Positions 54,541-64,000 of a stretch of 64,000 nucleotides of DNA are shown here, one piece after another; the stretch's first letter is position 1, and the number at the start of each line of letters is the position of its first letter. The stretch spans positions 2,418,001-2,482,000 of the forward strand of contig OZ218953.1 in NCBI GenBank assembly GCA_965112735.1, written 5' to 3'. This stretch comes from Phaeosaccion multiseriatum (lineage: Eukaryota; Ochrophyta, other classes). Made by a program: the position numbers and the translations under genes. Below the pieces are notes generated by a model, which did not search any database, was not told where the DNA came from, and worked only from the letters and a program-made list of their open reading frames with translations.

Positions 54541-54635
54541 ATGGCGCCGGGGGCGCGGGGGGGCGGGCCGGATCCGGGCCGCCTTGATACTTTATTGACT
54601 TAATTTTTCACTTTCGAAGCGCGCAAGACTAATCG
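54541..54635. promoter_or_regulatory. Shared divergent promoter region, PPR and nicotinamidase-like genes
   Basis: 95 bases between the two ATGs: a GC-rich left half and an AT-rich right half with CTTTATTGACTTAAT at 54590-54604, identical to a 15-mer in the bZIP-PAS/Raptor promoter space. Function is inferred from position. Confidence 0.4.
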
Positions 54636-56014
54636 ATGAAGAAGGACGTCGCGCTTCTGCTCATCGACCCCCAGCGGGACTTTCACGAGGGGGGCTCTCT
54701 CGCTGTGCCGGGGGCGTCTTCTGACACACAAAGACTGGCCTCTCTTATCGAGGCCCACGCAGACCAGATCGACGGCATCTTTGTCACGCTCGACTCGCAT
54801 CACGTAAGATGTCTGTGTCATAGGATTTCGCCTGTTTGATGCGATACCGTTCGGCTCAGTCTTACTCTCTTTGTCTCAGGTCTATGACATTTCCCATCCG
54901 TCCTTCTGGGTAGACGCGAATGGAAACCCGCCTGCTCCTTTCACGCCTGTTCCTCATTCAAGTGTGAAAGACGGTGTGTGGTCTCCTGTAGATACAAGTC
55001 ACCAGGTGCGAAAGAGAAGGAGGGGAGGGCCTAGCTGCCTCTTGGGTGTCTGTTCTGCATTGCGCCTCACTCTATCCACATGCCGTATCCATTCTGCGAC
55101 AGGCCTACTGTGAGGAATACACTGCCGAGCTAGAGAGGAGGGGGCGGTTCACGCACTTCATTTGGCCGGAGCACTGCCTGGTTTGTACTCGCCTGGGAGG
55201 GACAAGATTTTTTGTAGTTCGTACGCGCCTGAGGCACCCTTGCTGCTCCCTCTTTGCACCCATTGCTGCTCTCCCAAACGGACACACACATGCAGATTGG
55301 GAGCGAGGGGCACAATGTCCAGCCTTGCCTCGACTCTGCCCTGCGAGGCTGGGCCAAGAAGCGACGGAGAAACGTGCACTTTGTGCACAAGGGAGAGCAC
55401 CACTTGTGTGAGATGTACAGCTGCTTCGCGGCGGAGGTTCCCCTCGACAGCGCCCCCGAGACGGCCCTCAACACCAGCCTGCTCGCAGAGATGCAGGTCA
55501 TTCAGTCATACCATGTGCCGTGCCAAGGAGTACGACTTTACTCCGTCTCTCTCGGCTCGGTTGGCTTAGCTGAGCTCAGTGTTGCGTTTGGGACCTACCT
55601 GTGTGTGATGCGAGCAACGAGCACTCCGACTACTCACAACGCGCCCTCACCCCCCCCCCCTCCTCCTCCTCGTCGTCGTCGTTGCTGGCGCTGCAGGGTT
55701 TCCGACAGATCCTGGTTGGTGGCCAAGCCCTTTCGCATTGTGTCAACTACTCCACAAGAGACCTCGTCGCCTTCTTGAAGGAGAAGGAGAAGGAGAAGGG
55801 CAAGGCCGGGACATCCAGTGAAGTTGAAGGTGAAGGTGGCAATGGCGAAGCAGGCCAAGATGGAGGTCGGGACGGTTCGGTAGGGACGGTGGTGGTGTTG
55901 CTGAAAGATGCGTCTTCGTCTGTGCCTGGCTTCGAGGCCGCGGGGGAAGAGTTTTTGGCCGATATGGAGCGGCAAGGGGTCAAGATTTCCTCCTGTGCAG
56001 AGGTGCTGGTGTGA
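54636..56014 (+). CDS. Nicotinamidase-like isochorismatase-fold hydrolase
   Basis: Five exons keep phase: 54636-54803, 54880-55005, 55103-55180, 55296-55496, 55697-56014 (296 residues). The catalytic triad of the nicotinamidase/PncA family is visible: Asp11 in LLLIDPQRDF, Lys156 in HFVHKGE, Cys206 in GGQALSHCVNYS. Metal-site candidates are in TLDSHHVYDISHPSFW, matching the D-x-H...H arrangement of PncA. Nicotinamidases hydrolyse nicotinamide to nicotinate for NAD salvage; the substrate here is inferred from these motifs, and another amide is possible. The protein is longer than bacterial PncA (about 210) because of an insert at 99-155 and a Lys/Glu/Gly-rich insert after the Cys helix. No targeting signal is seen, so it is probably cytosolic. 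Confidence 0.85.
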
Positions 56015-56434
56015 CGCGCTGACAGGAGTACGGAGGAGAGGGGGAAGGGGGCTCACTCCAGCAGTAGTACGTACATCCACCAACACAACCTCTCAATGAA
56101 GCAGGGCGCTCCTTGTACGTGAAGTAGGACAAGTGTTGCTGAGTGACGCGAAGGAGCTGTCTGTAACAAGGACTCGACTGAATGGGGGAGGTAGAGGACC
56201 CAAGGAGGGTTGTGGTTTCATTCCCACGATCAATCGCCTCCCACTTGGATGGCTCTCAGGACTGTGTATAAAGTGCATCATTCATTTTGTATTTTAAATC
56301 GTGCCTTAATGTAACATCGCCGGCGAGAGATGTCATTCTGCCCGGCTCTACATTGGGGAGGGGGTGTGCGTGTGCGTGCGTGCTTTTCACTTCTCTCTCC
56401 CGCCCGCGTTTGCCCATCTCTTGTTCTTTCATTT

Positions 56435-56475
<41 letters not shown>

Positions 56476-57086
56476 CCCCTTGCTGTCTTTGGGCTTGGGC
56501 AGAAAGGCTGCTTTTTCCTCCGACTAGTTACGTAATATTCTGCCCGACTATACACACCGCTGCTGCTTTATAGACACCGATTACACACATGGTGGTGTGG
56601 GCCTAGAGAGCCACTCCGCCTCCCCCGCCTCAGCCCTCTCACTGCCCACTCTCCAGATCCCACCCACGGAAGGCGTGGGTCGGGCGCTCCAGTGTCCTGA
56701 CGAGACCCCCTGCACCTGCCTGCGTTCCTCCCCCCCCCCTGCCCCCATGTCAACTCGACCAATCTCTCGGTCCTCGGACTTACTTTGCGCGTTTGTGTGG
56801 GCCGCCTTCCCTTCCTCCCCCCCTGTGTGGCAGGGCGAGGAGCCACGCAGACAAACAGACAGACAGACAGACAAACAGACCAGACAGACAGACAAGACAA
56901 GACAAGACAGGCGGTCGGGCGCACAGATAGAGCAAGGTCTGCGGCAAAAAGACAAGCACACCAAGCCAAGCCAAGCCAAACCTTCCATCTCGCCCTTCCC
57001 TTCCACCTTTCGCAACTCTCTCTTTCTCTTCCTGAGTCACACGGCATCGCATCACAACCTCACACGGCATGGCATCACAGATGGCA
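56015..57086. other. Convergent intergenic region, no gene seen
   Basis: About 1.07 kb between the ends of the nicotinamidase-like and UBE2S-like genes. It contains a (CA)n run at 56438-56472, a short CAGACAAACAGACAGACAGA tract near 56853 and ACAAGACAAGACAAG near 56896. No open frame shows a domain. Confidence 0.4.
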
Positions 57087-58558
57087 TCACAGCCTTCGCA
57101 GGGCCTTCTTCTTCTTGGCGTCCTTGACTTTAGCTGCCGGCTTCTTGGCCGCTGCCTTACCCCCTCCCCCGGAACCCGCCCCTCCCGCTGCCCCGCTCCC
57201 GCTGCCTGCCATGGTCACAACACCAGACCGCGCGGCCCCCTCCGCCCCCTCCAACCCCTCGCCGTCTTCGTCGTCGTCGTCATCCGCCATAGCCGCTGCT
57301 CCGCATACATTGGCCGCTGCTGCCGACGCATCTTCTAAGCCCCTTCGCTTGTGTGCGTGCACGGAGCACATGATCTTGGCCCTCCGTCGGTAGCCATCGT
57401 AATCCTCCATGAACATCTTGCCGGCCTCCTCGTTCAGAGAGGACTCAGGAAAGGGCACAATCAATAGGCAACGAATGACCTAACGTGTTCATGATGGAGA
57501 AGGGGGGGGGGGGCGAATTCATACATTCATGCAGATGGGGGAGGAAGGGCGGGGAGGGGGCTGTCTGATGAGAATCTCTGTGAATAGAGTCGCTGAGCGA
57601 GGAAGAAGAGAAAAGGCAGCCTACGTCCGTTTCGTGGATCAACACGATCTGTCTCTCACCTGGAACACGTGCACCAGCGTGGTGGCTGCGCTCCAGTCCT
57701 TCTTGAGGGTATTGACACAAATATCACCGTTGGTAGCAACGTTGGGGTGGAAGATGGTGGTGAGGAAGAAGCCCTTGGGAGGAGACGAGGGGTACTCGTT
57801 GCCCAACACCAGCTTGACGCGGAACGTGCCTTGTTCGTAAGGAGTGCCAACTGACGTGAAACGTTGTTGCGTGTGGGGCGGAGTGGGGCGGGGCGGGGGG
57901 GTTAGAAGGGAGCAAGAGCAGACACGAAGAGAGGCAGCGCATGGGGAGCTGGGGCGCTGCCTTGCTGAACACATACAAACCTCATGGCAAGAAAAGGCTT
58001 CGGTTGCCGCAGCACATCCATGCGTGTGCGCGTCAATGAACAGAGGGCAAAGCATTGCGAAAAGGGCTATCGTCAAGCTGTCGATTTGCTTGCGCAAGCC
58101 TTCCCACATGAGAGAGCAGCCCTGCCTCTCCCCTCCACTGACAACAACGGAACGGTTGCGTGTTCCTCTCTGCCCGCATGCGGTTCTTCACACCGCAGCT
58201 CCTGGCAAAACACACCTTCCCTCTCTGCCCATCTCTCCTCCTCAATGCACTGCCCCGCGGACAGGTGTGCGCCCAGCGTGCTGAAAGGCCAGAAAACACA
58301 AAAGTCCAGTGGGTCCGGTTCCTCCATCACCACGCCAGTCTCCTCACCAAACTCACACCAAAAGCAGCGAACAAGAAGGCATTCACACGGGGATACTCGT
58401 CCTCAGCCCTCACCTGGTCCGTCTAAATCGCACACCACTGTGGCGATGCTGTCGTCTTTGTTAGGCACGTAGGAGACCCCTTCCGGCGGGGCCTTAACGA
58501 GCTGCCGGACTTCTCGTTGCACCCTGCATATGGTCTGCGGAGAAATGTTCTCGGACAT
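57087..58558 (-). CDS. UBE2S: Ubiquitin-conjugating enzyme E2 S (APC/C-linked)
   Basis: Three exons keep phase: 58558-58414, 57850-57660, 57479-57087 (242 residues). The UBC fold is complete: [16 protein letters not shown], then [39 protein letters not shown] and [13 protein letters not shown] with active-site Cys93. It continues with [20 protein letters not shown]. The HPNV and PPKG(F/Y)FLT sequences are specific to the UBE2S group. The C-terminal tail is Ala/Gly/Lys-rich and ends KKKKALRRL, the same ending as animal UBE2S, whose Leu-Arg tail docks on the anaphase-promoting complex so the enzyme can extend Lys11-linked chains. A role in mitotic exit is therefore inferred. It is head to head with the SNRNP27-type gene. 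Confidence 0.92.
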
Positions 58559-58759
58559 CTTCCCCCCTTCCGCTATGGTTACACACGATAGATGCCTGTT
58601 CCGGCACACAAGACTACAAGTTTTCCTTTTGGGGAGGACGGAAGAGTGAGCTCAGTGGGAGAAAAAAAAGGTGGAACTCAAATTCGTCTCTCCCGCTCCT
58701 TTCCATTTCACTTTCCCTTTGCTGTCTTCTCTCCTCCTTCTCAGTGAGGGCCCAAGAAG
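58559..58759. promoter_or_regulatory. Shared divergent promoter region, UBE2S and SNRNP27 genes
   Basis: 201 bases between the two ATGs. It is mixed, with an AAAAAAAA run at 58661-58668 and CTTTT-rich patches. No element is certain; function is inferred from position. Confidence 0.35.
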
Positions 58760-59486
58760 ATGGGGAGGAGCAGGAGCAGGAGTAGGAGCAGGAGCCGTAG
58801 CCGGGAAAGGGCGGATCGATCGAGGAGGCGGGGGGAAGACGACAGAGGCCGTGGAGACAGTAGACGCGACAGGGAGAGGGAGAGACCGGACAGCAGACGA
58901 AGGTACGCGGAGTAGAGAGAGCCATGCTTTTTCTCGCCTTCCCCCTGACCCCCCTCCGTTCTCTCTCTCTCTCTCTCTGTGCTGCTCTCACAGACGTAGC
59001 CCCTCCAGGGAAAGAGACAGCTACCGCTCTTCCCACAGAAGCGACTGGGACGGGGGTCGGGATCGGGATCGGGATCGCGATCGGGATAGGGATCGTCCCC
59101 GGCTGGGGGGAGGGGGGAGGGGGACGGCAGCAGCTGCCTCAGGAGGAGGCGCGGCTGACGGCGGGGAGAGCGAGCTGGTCAAGGCTGAGCGAGAAAAGAA
59201 GCGGCGAGAGATGCTGGAACAGCTCAAGGGAGACATTAAAGAGGGGGAGGGGGAGGAAGAGGACGACCAGAATGGCTTCGCGGGCATGGATGAAGACGAC
59301 CTCACGGAAGAGCAGAAGGTCATGAAGGCGATGGGCTTTGGGGACTTTGACAGCACCAAGGGGAAGAAGGTGGCAGACAACCACGAAGGGGCGGCTAGGG
59401 GCGCGGTGCGGAAGCACAAAAAGAGAGTGTACCGGCAGTACATGAACAGGAAGGGCGGGTTCAATAGGCCGCTGGACGCTCTGTAG
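58760..59486 (+). CDS. SNRNP27: U4/U6.U5 tri-snRNP 27 kDa-type protein
   Basis: Two exons, 58760-58902 and 58994-59486, join in phase (211 residues). The N-terminal half is Arg/Ser and Arg/Asp dipeptide-rich ([16 protein letters not shown]), typical of splicing factors. After a Gly/Ala linker and an acidic segment the C-terminus has [16 protein letters not shown], then [18 protein letters not shown]. This is the conserved end of SNRNP27 (27K), which sits in the spliceosomal tri-snRNP and influences 5' splice-site choice. The ATG chosen begins the RS run. Nuclear location is inferred from family. Confidence 0.92.
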
Positions 59487-59547
59487 CCTTTCGCTTCCAC
59501 CATGTGAATATAAACTTTAACAGTATGTTTTTTTTACTGCACTCTAG

Positions 59548-59865
59548 CTACGTGTCTGCGATGCTGGGCACCTCGTATCCCGCCTCGGCCATGGCAGCTT
59601 TCATGGCCTGCACATCCTCGGGCTTGTCCAGCTTGCACGCCAGAATGGCGTCGATGAAGGAATGGCGCGTAGGACGGATGCCCACCTGTCGCATCTTGTC
59701 CATGAGCTTCAGCAGCACCCCGATCTCTCTGTTGCGGTAGCAGGCACGGACCGCAAAGCCGTAGCTCAGGGCGTCTGGCGTGAGTCCTTTACTTCTCACC
59801 CGCTCAAAGAGGCTCAGCACACCGGCGAGGTCTCGCGTTTGGGCGCATGCATTCATCACGCTGAG

Positions 59866-59907
<42 letters not shown>

Positions 59908-61352
59908 GTGCGTTTGTGTGCGTGTGTGTGTGTGTGTGCGTTTGTGTGCGTGTGTGTGTGTGTGCGTGTGTGTGTCGCATACCGAAGGGGAGGGGAGAGG
60001 AGGAAGGAAGGAAGAGAAAGTGAGAAGGACAGGGAGTGCGAAGGAGCAGCAGCAGCACCAACCAACCCAAACAAGACAAAAAGGCAACACAAGAGCACAC
60101 GTCAGGCAAGTACGCAAGGCCGCCGGCCGAAAATCAGTCTCTCACCAGTTGTATGCCACAATGTCGAGATCCTCCTTGCGAAGATCACTGCTGCTGCCCC
60201 CCTCTCCCTCCTCTGCGGCCCCCTCCATCTCTGTGAGCAGCTCGAGCGCCTCTGCTGACATGCCCGTACGCGCAAAGGCGTCGAGCACCGCGGTGAAGCA
60301 GTGCACGTTGGGACGGGGTGAGGCACCAGCAGAAGCCCCCCCTTGCTGCATGCCGCGGAGGAGGCCAAGGGCCAGGTCAGGTTGGTAGGCTTTAGCGCAC
60401 GCGCTAATCGCGCCGCTGTAGCTCCACTACATACATAGAGATATATTTAGGTAGCCGCCGCAGTTGGTGGTACAGGGCAGGAGCAGTAGGTGATCCAAGT
60501 TTCGGCACAGCAAGCACACAAGAGAGCGACAGAGAGAGAGGGGGAGAGAATAAGAGATGCGATACTGTGAGGGAGTACAACGGTGGGGCAAGCAAGCCTT
60601 GAGCTTGGCGCTCGCTTTGAGGTACAGATGGATGCACACAAGAGGCATAGGCATTGGTGGATGGATCGGTCGAGCGATTGGGTCAGACAGACCTGATCCG
60701 GCCACAGCTCCCGGGCCTCTATCGAGTCCACTCCTCCCAGCTCCTCGGCCTCCGTCTTCATCTCCTCGAGCAGAGCCAGCGCCTCGGCATGAGCACCAGC
60801 CTGGGCAAAGAGAAGGTGCGAGTGGCACGTGGTAGCCAAGGGCGGGGAGGAGGGAGGGACGGAGTGAGAGAGTGTCGAGCAGGATGCGGCCGACAGGAGA
60901 GGGGGTCCCGGGGAGGACGAGGAGGAGGGGGGGGGGGGGTGGCAACAGTACTCATCCTCGTTGGGTAGGCTCGGACATGATCAAATCGAGGAGGGAAAGA
61001 CAAGATAAGCAACACAACGGTACGGTTCACACGAATCGATACATGAGCACAACTCGCCCCCGCGCACAACTCGCCCCCGCTCTCGTCCTCGCAACATCAC
61101 CCCCTCCTTACCTTGGCACAGGCGTTGATGGCGCTGTTGTACACCAGCCTGGAGGGCTGCATGCCTGTGTCCTTCATTCTCTGCAGCAGCTGCAAAGCCC
61201 CAACTTGCTGCCCCACCCCCACCTCTGCCTCCTTCTGCTCCGTCAGCTGCTGCTGCTCTTGCTCTTCTATCTTGCCTTTCGCGTCCTCGTCCTCCTCCTC
61301 GTCCTCGTCCTCCTCGTCGTCGTCGTCCTCCTCCTCCTCCTCCTCCTCCTCC

Positions 61353-61385
<33 letters not shown>

Positions 61386-63150
61386 TCCTCCTCCTCCTTC
61401 TCTTCTTCCTCGTCTTCTCCCTCTTCCTCCTCCTCCTCCTCCTCCTCCTCGTCCTCCTCCGCCTCCTCCTCCCCCCCCCCCTCCTCTTGAACCCCCACCT
61501 CCCCCCCCTCAACCTCTTCCTGTTCTCCTCCTCCCCCTCCTCCTTCTTCCTCACCGCCGACTGCCTGCCTCCCGCCATTTGCAAAAGCCGTAATGGCACA
61601 CACATACGATGTGGCGTCAGGCAGCACCAGCCCCAATCCTGTCTTTGCGTCCCCCTCCTCCTCCATCATATCGAGCAGCCGTAGAGCCAGCGCAGGCCGG
61701 CCCTTGATCGTGCCCCTGGCTTGGCTGCAGGCCGTAAGACAGCAATTGTACGTCAGCAGCCCAAAGCGGCGGCCATCCCTGTCTCTTCCACGCTCCTTGA
61801 GCACAGAGAGACACGTGTCATCGCTAAGGCCGCCGCGCACGCACGCACCGAACACGTACATATAGAAGGACTCGGGCGGGCATCCGCTATGTTGCGGATG
61901 TTGTTGCTGCTGCTGCTCCTCCTTTTGCGCCGACTGCTCCTCTTCTTCTTCTTCTTCTTCTTCTTCTTCTTCTTCTTCTTCTTCTTCTTCTTCTTCTTCT
62001 TGCTCTGGTTCAAGCTCCAGTCTCTCAAATCGCTTGCGGTACCTCTCCTTCTCCAGCCGCTCCTGCTCGTGCTCCCACGCCCGTCCCCGCCCCCGCCCCC
62101 GCTCCTGCCGTCGCTGCAATGCGCGCTCCTCCTGTTGCCGCCGCTGCCGCTGCTCCATGCTCCGCGTTTTGCTGTGCCACCCCTGCTGCAAGGCCAGCCT
62201 GCGCTGCTCGCCGGTGGGCTCTCCCCTCCACCACGCCTCGTCGAGCAGCCACAGCGCCAGCTCTCCCTCCCCCACCCTCTCGCAGCACTCTGCCGCCGCG
62301 AAGCAGGCCGAGCGGAAGGGGTGCTCTCCCCTTCTCCTCAGCACCTTCACCAGCTCCAACACCCCCGCAAAGTCCCGCAGCCTCGCCTGAGCAGAGATGG
62401 CCCCACTGAGCATCGCACAGTCCATCTTATCCATCAGCAGACTCCCTTCTTGTCCCCCACTCCGCTCCTCACTCTGCCCCCCACTCGGACCGCTAGGACC
62501 CGTAGTCCCTGCCACTCCTCCTCCTCCGCCCCCGCCTCCCCCTCCTACTTCTATATCCCATCCTCCTCCCGTCCTCCCTCCTCCCTCTTCTTGAGACTCC
62601 ACGGCCACTGCCGCTGCTGCCGCGTCCACCCCAGGCGCTTTCCCTTCCCCTTCCATGTCCCCTCCCTCCAGGCCTCCTTTGCCCTTCCCCTGCAGCCGCC
62701 GCAACAACGCTGAAGCTGTCTCACGTTGATTGGCCTTGGACGCGACCGTAAGTGCCGCCCGGAAGCAGTCTGACACCTGCTGGTCGCTAAACGTTCTAGC
62801 ATTACCCGCACTACCTCTCCCCCCTGCCCTCCCCTGGCCTTGACCCGCGCCCTCGCCCTCCCTGTATCGCTGCTGGCGGTTGCTGCGGGCGCCTTCCTCG
62901 AGCCGATCGAGCATCTGGAGGGCGGAGGCAGTGCGGCCAGAGGCGGCACAAGTGGTCATAACCACCCCCAGCGTGTAGTGCTCGGGTTGCAGCCCGTGCT
63001 CCTCCTCAAGCTCTGCCAGCAGCTGAAGGGCCTTGTCCGCCCTTCGGGGGCGAATACACGCCTCCAGGGCGCTGTTGTAGCAGCTCAGACTCGGCCTCAG
63101 TGGCTGGAAACCAGCCTCGCCCACATCATTCCTCGCCCTGCTACTCTGAC

Positions 63151-63184
<34 letters not shown>

Positions 63185-64000
63185 ACTGCTGCTGCTGCTC
63201 TCAAAGAAGCCATCTATATCCGCCCCAGCATCTGCTACTTCACGGGGGGTTTCAAGCCCCTCGCTTTGCTCTCCTCCCCCTTCTGTCTTGATCTCCCCCA
63301 CCTGCTCCCCCTGCTGCTGCTCTTGCCCTTCTTGCGACCCCTTCCCCCTTCCCTCTTTCTCCTCCTCCTGCTCCTCCTCCTCTGCCTCGCTCTTCTTGCC
63401 CTGCATCTGGTCCAGCAACGCGAAGGCTTCGTCCGATCTGCCCGCTCGGCTCAAGGCGCTAATCGCCGTCGAGTAGGACACCTGATCAGGCACCACACCC
63501 ACTCTTCGCATCCTCGACAGCAAGCGCCCGACGGTCGCCACGCAATCCTCCTCGTCACCCTCATCATAGCCCCTCGCCATTCCACCTCCAGCCTTCTCCT
63601 CCCACCCCCTCCCTCTTGCCTCCCCTCCCCGCCCCCGCGCCCTCCTGCCAGGCCCGGAAGAACAACGCGAATCCTCCGCTGCCCTCGCCCCCCCCCCTCG
63701 CCGGTCCTGCCGCTGCTTGCCGCCGGTCTGTCGGTCCTGTCGGTCCCTGTCTTTCTTGCGACGGTCCAGGAAGCAGCTGCAGGCGGCCAGCGCGTGGTTG
63801 TAGCAGAAAATGTCCGGCAGGATGTCCTTATTCTTACTGACAGGATGTGAACCTGCTGCTGCTGCTGGTGATGGCGACCCTCGCCCCCCCCTACCCCCTG
63901 CACTTGCTCCTCCTCCTGCTCCTCCTCCTCCTCTCCCTCCACCCCCCCTCCCGCGTAGGCTCTTCTCCATAAAATTAAGCGTCTTTACGGCCTCGCGGTA
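59548..64000 (-). CDS. Large PPR protein with acidic tracts (5' part beyond the window)
   Basis: Exons in view: from the right edge to 61112, 60800-60693, 60426-60146 and 59860-59548 (stop). Junctions keep phase; for example the last joins VAYN to [23 protein letters not shown]-type PPR motifs recur ([98 protein letters not shown]). They are separated by long low-complexity inserts: Glu/Asp runs (61260-61480), Gly, Gln and Ser runs. The reading frame is open at the window edge and reads [15 protein letters not shown], the end of another PPR motif, so the gene starts outside. The ATG at 63970 is thus probably internal. It probably binds organellar RNA (family knowledge). Confidence 0.88.
59866..59974. 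repeat. (GT)n microsatellite in last PPR intron
   Basis: About 105 bases of GT with CG interruptions directly upstream (sense strand CA) of the acceptor before 59860. It fills much of the intron between the last two exons of the right-hand PPR gene. Confidence 0.9.
61262..61480. repeat. CTC/GTC repeat coding a Glu/Asp run in the PPR gene
   Basis: About 220 bases of CTC with GTC, CTT interruptions; on the coding strand it gives about 70 residues of Glu with Asp patches. A TTC run at 61943-62000 encodes another run of about 20 Glu in the same exon. Confidence 0.9.

Overview
This window is nuclear DNA from a eukaryote. Its genes are split by many short GT-AG introns, and none of the operon or ribosome-binding features of bacteria appear. 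The gene set points to a stramenopile (heterokont) alga, perhaps a eustigmatophyte, with moderate confidence. The best pointer is a bZIP protein fused to a LOV-like PAS domain (aureochrome-like architecture), supported by large PPR proteins, a TSUP carrier and many poly-Gly/Glu/Ser/Gln tracts encoded by GGA/CTC/CAG repeats. The species cannot be named from sequence alone.

Layout, left to right: possible 3' tail of an upstream membrane-protein gene (3-179, +); FAM221-like Cys/His-rich gene (176-1592, +); a 20-kb, 20-exon gene on the minus strand (21801-1786) for a triple-module EML/EMAP WD40 protein with an N-terminal calcium-sensor-like region; TSUP/TauE-type membrane carrier (22117-23874, +); frameshifted ankyrin-pseudokinase pseudogene (27423-24365, -); TRM10 tRNA methyltransferase (27507-30295, +); bZIP-PAS protein (32650-30972, -); Raptor, the TORC1 scaffold (32925-42126, +); organellar release factor RF1 (42825-45516, +); unrecognised membrane protein (51315-47537, -); tandem PPR protein (54540-52459, -); nicotinamidase-like hydrolase (54636-56014, +); UBE2S-type ubiquitin-conjugating enzyme (58558-57087, -); SNRNP27-type spliceosomal protein (58760-59486, +); and the 3' part of a second PPR gene that continues beyond the right edge (-).

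Five head-to-head pairs share intergenic spaces of about 80-320 bp (EML/TSUP, ankyrin-kinase/TRM10, bZIP-PAS/Raptor, PPR/nicotinamidase, UBE2S/SNRNP27). The genes are mostly housekeeping functions in signalling, translation, RNA processing, protein turnover and NAD metabolism, and do not form one pathway.

The most unusual property is the repeat load. Introns carry very long, nearly pure tandem repeats (1.9 kb of GTGA, 0.87 kb of GACA, 0.86 kb of a 22-bp unit, 0.58 kb of CATACAGG, 0.43 kb of GGAGA), several of them starting exactly at a splice donor. A short motif, TTGGTGRTACAG, usually inside CAG/CTG tracts, recurs nine times in exons, introns and intergenic DNA on both strands. Gene models were built by hand from domain continuity plus splice-site phase; nearly all junctions keep phase, and the exceptions are stated in the entries.
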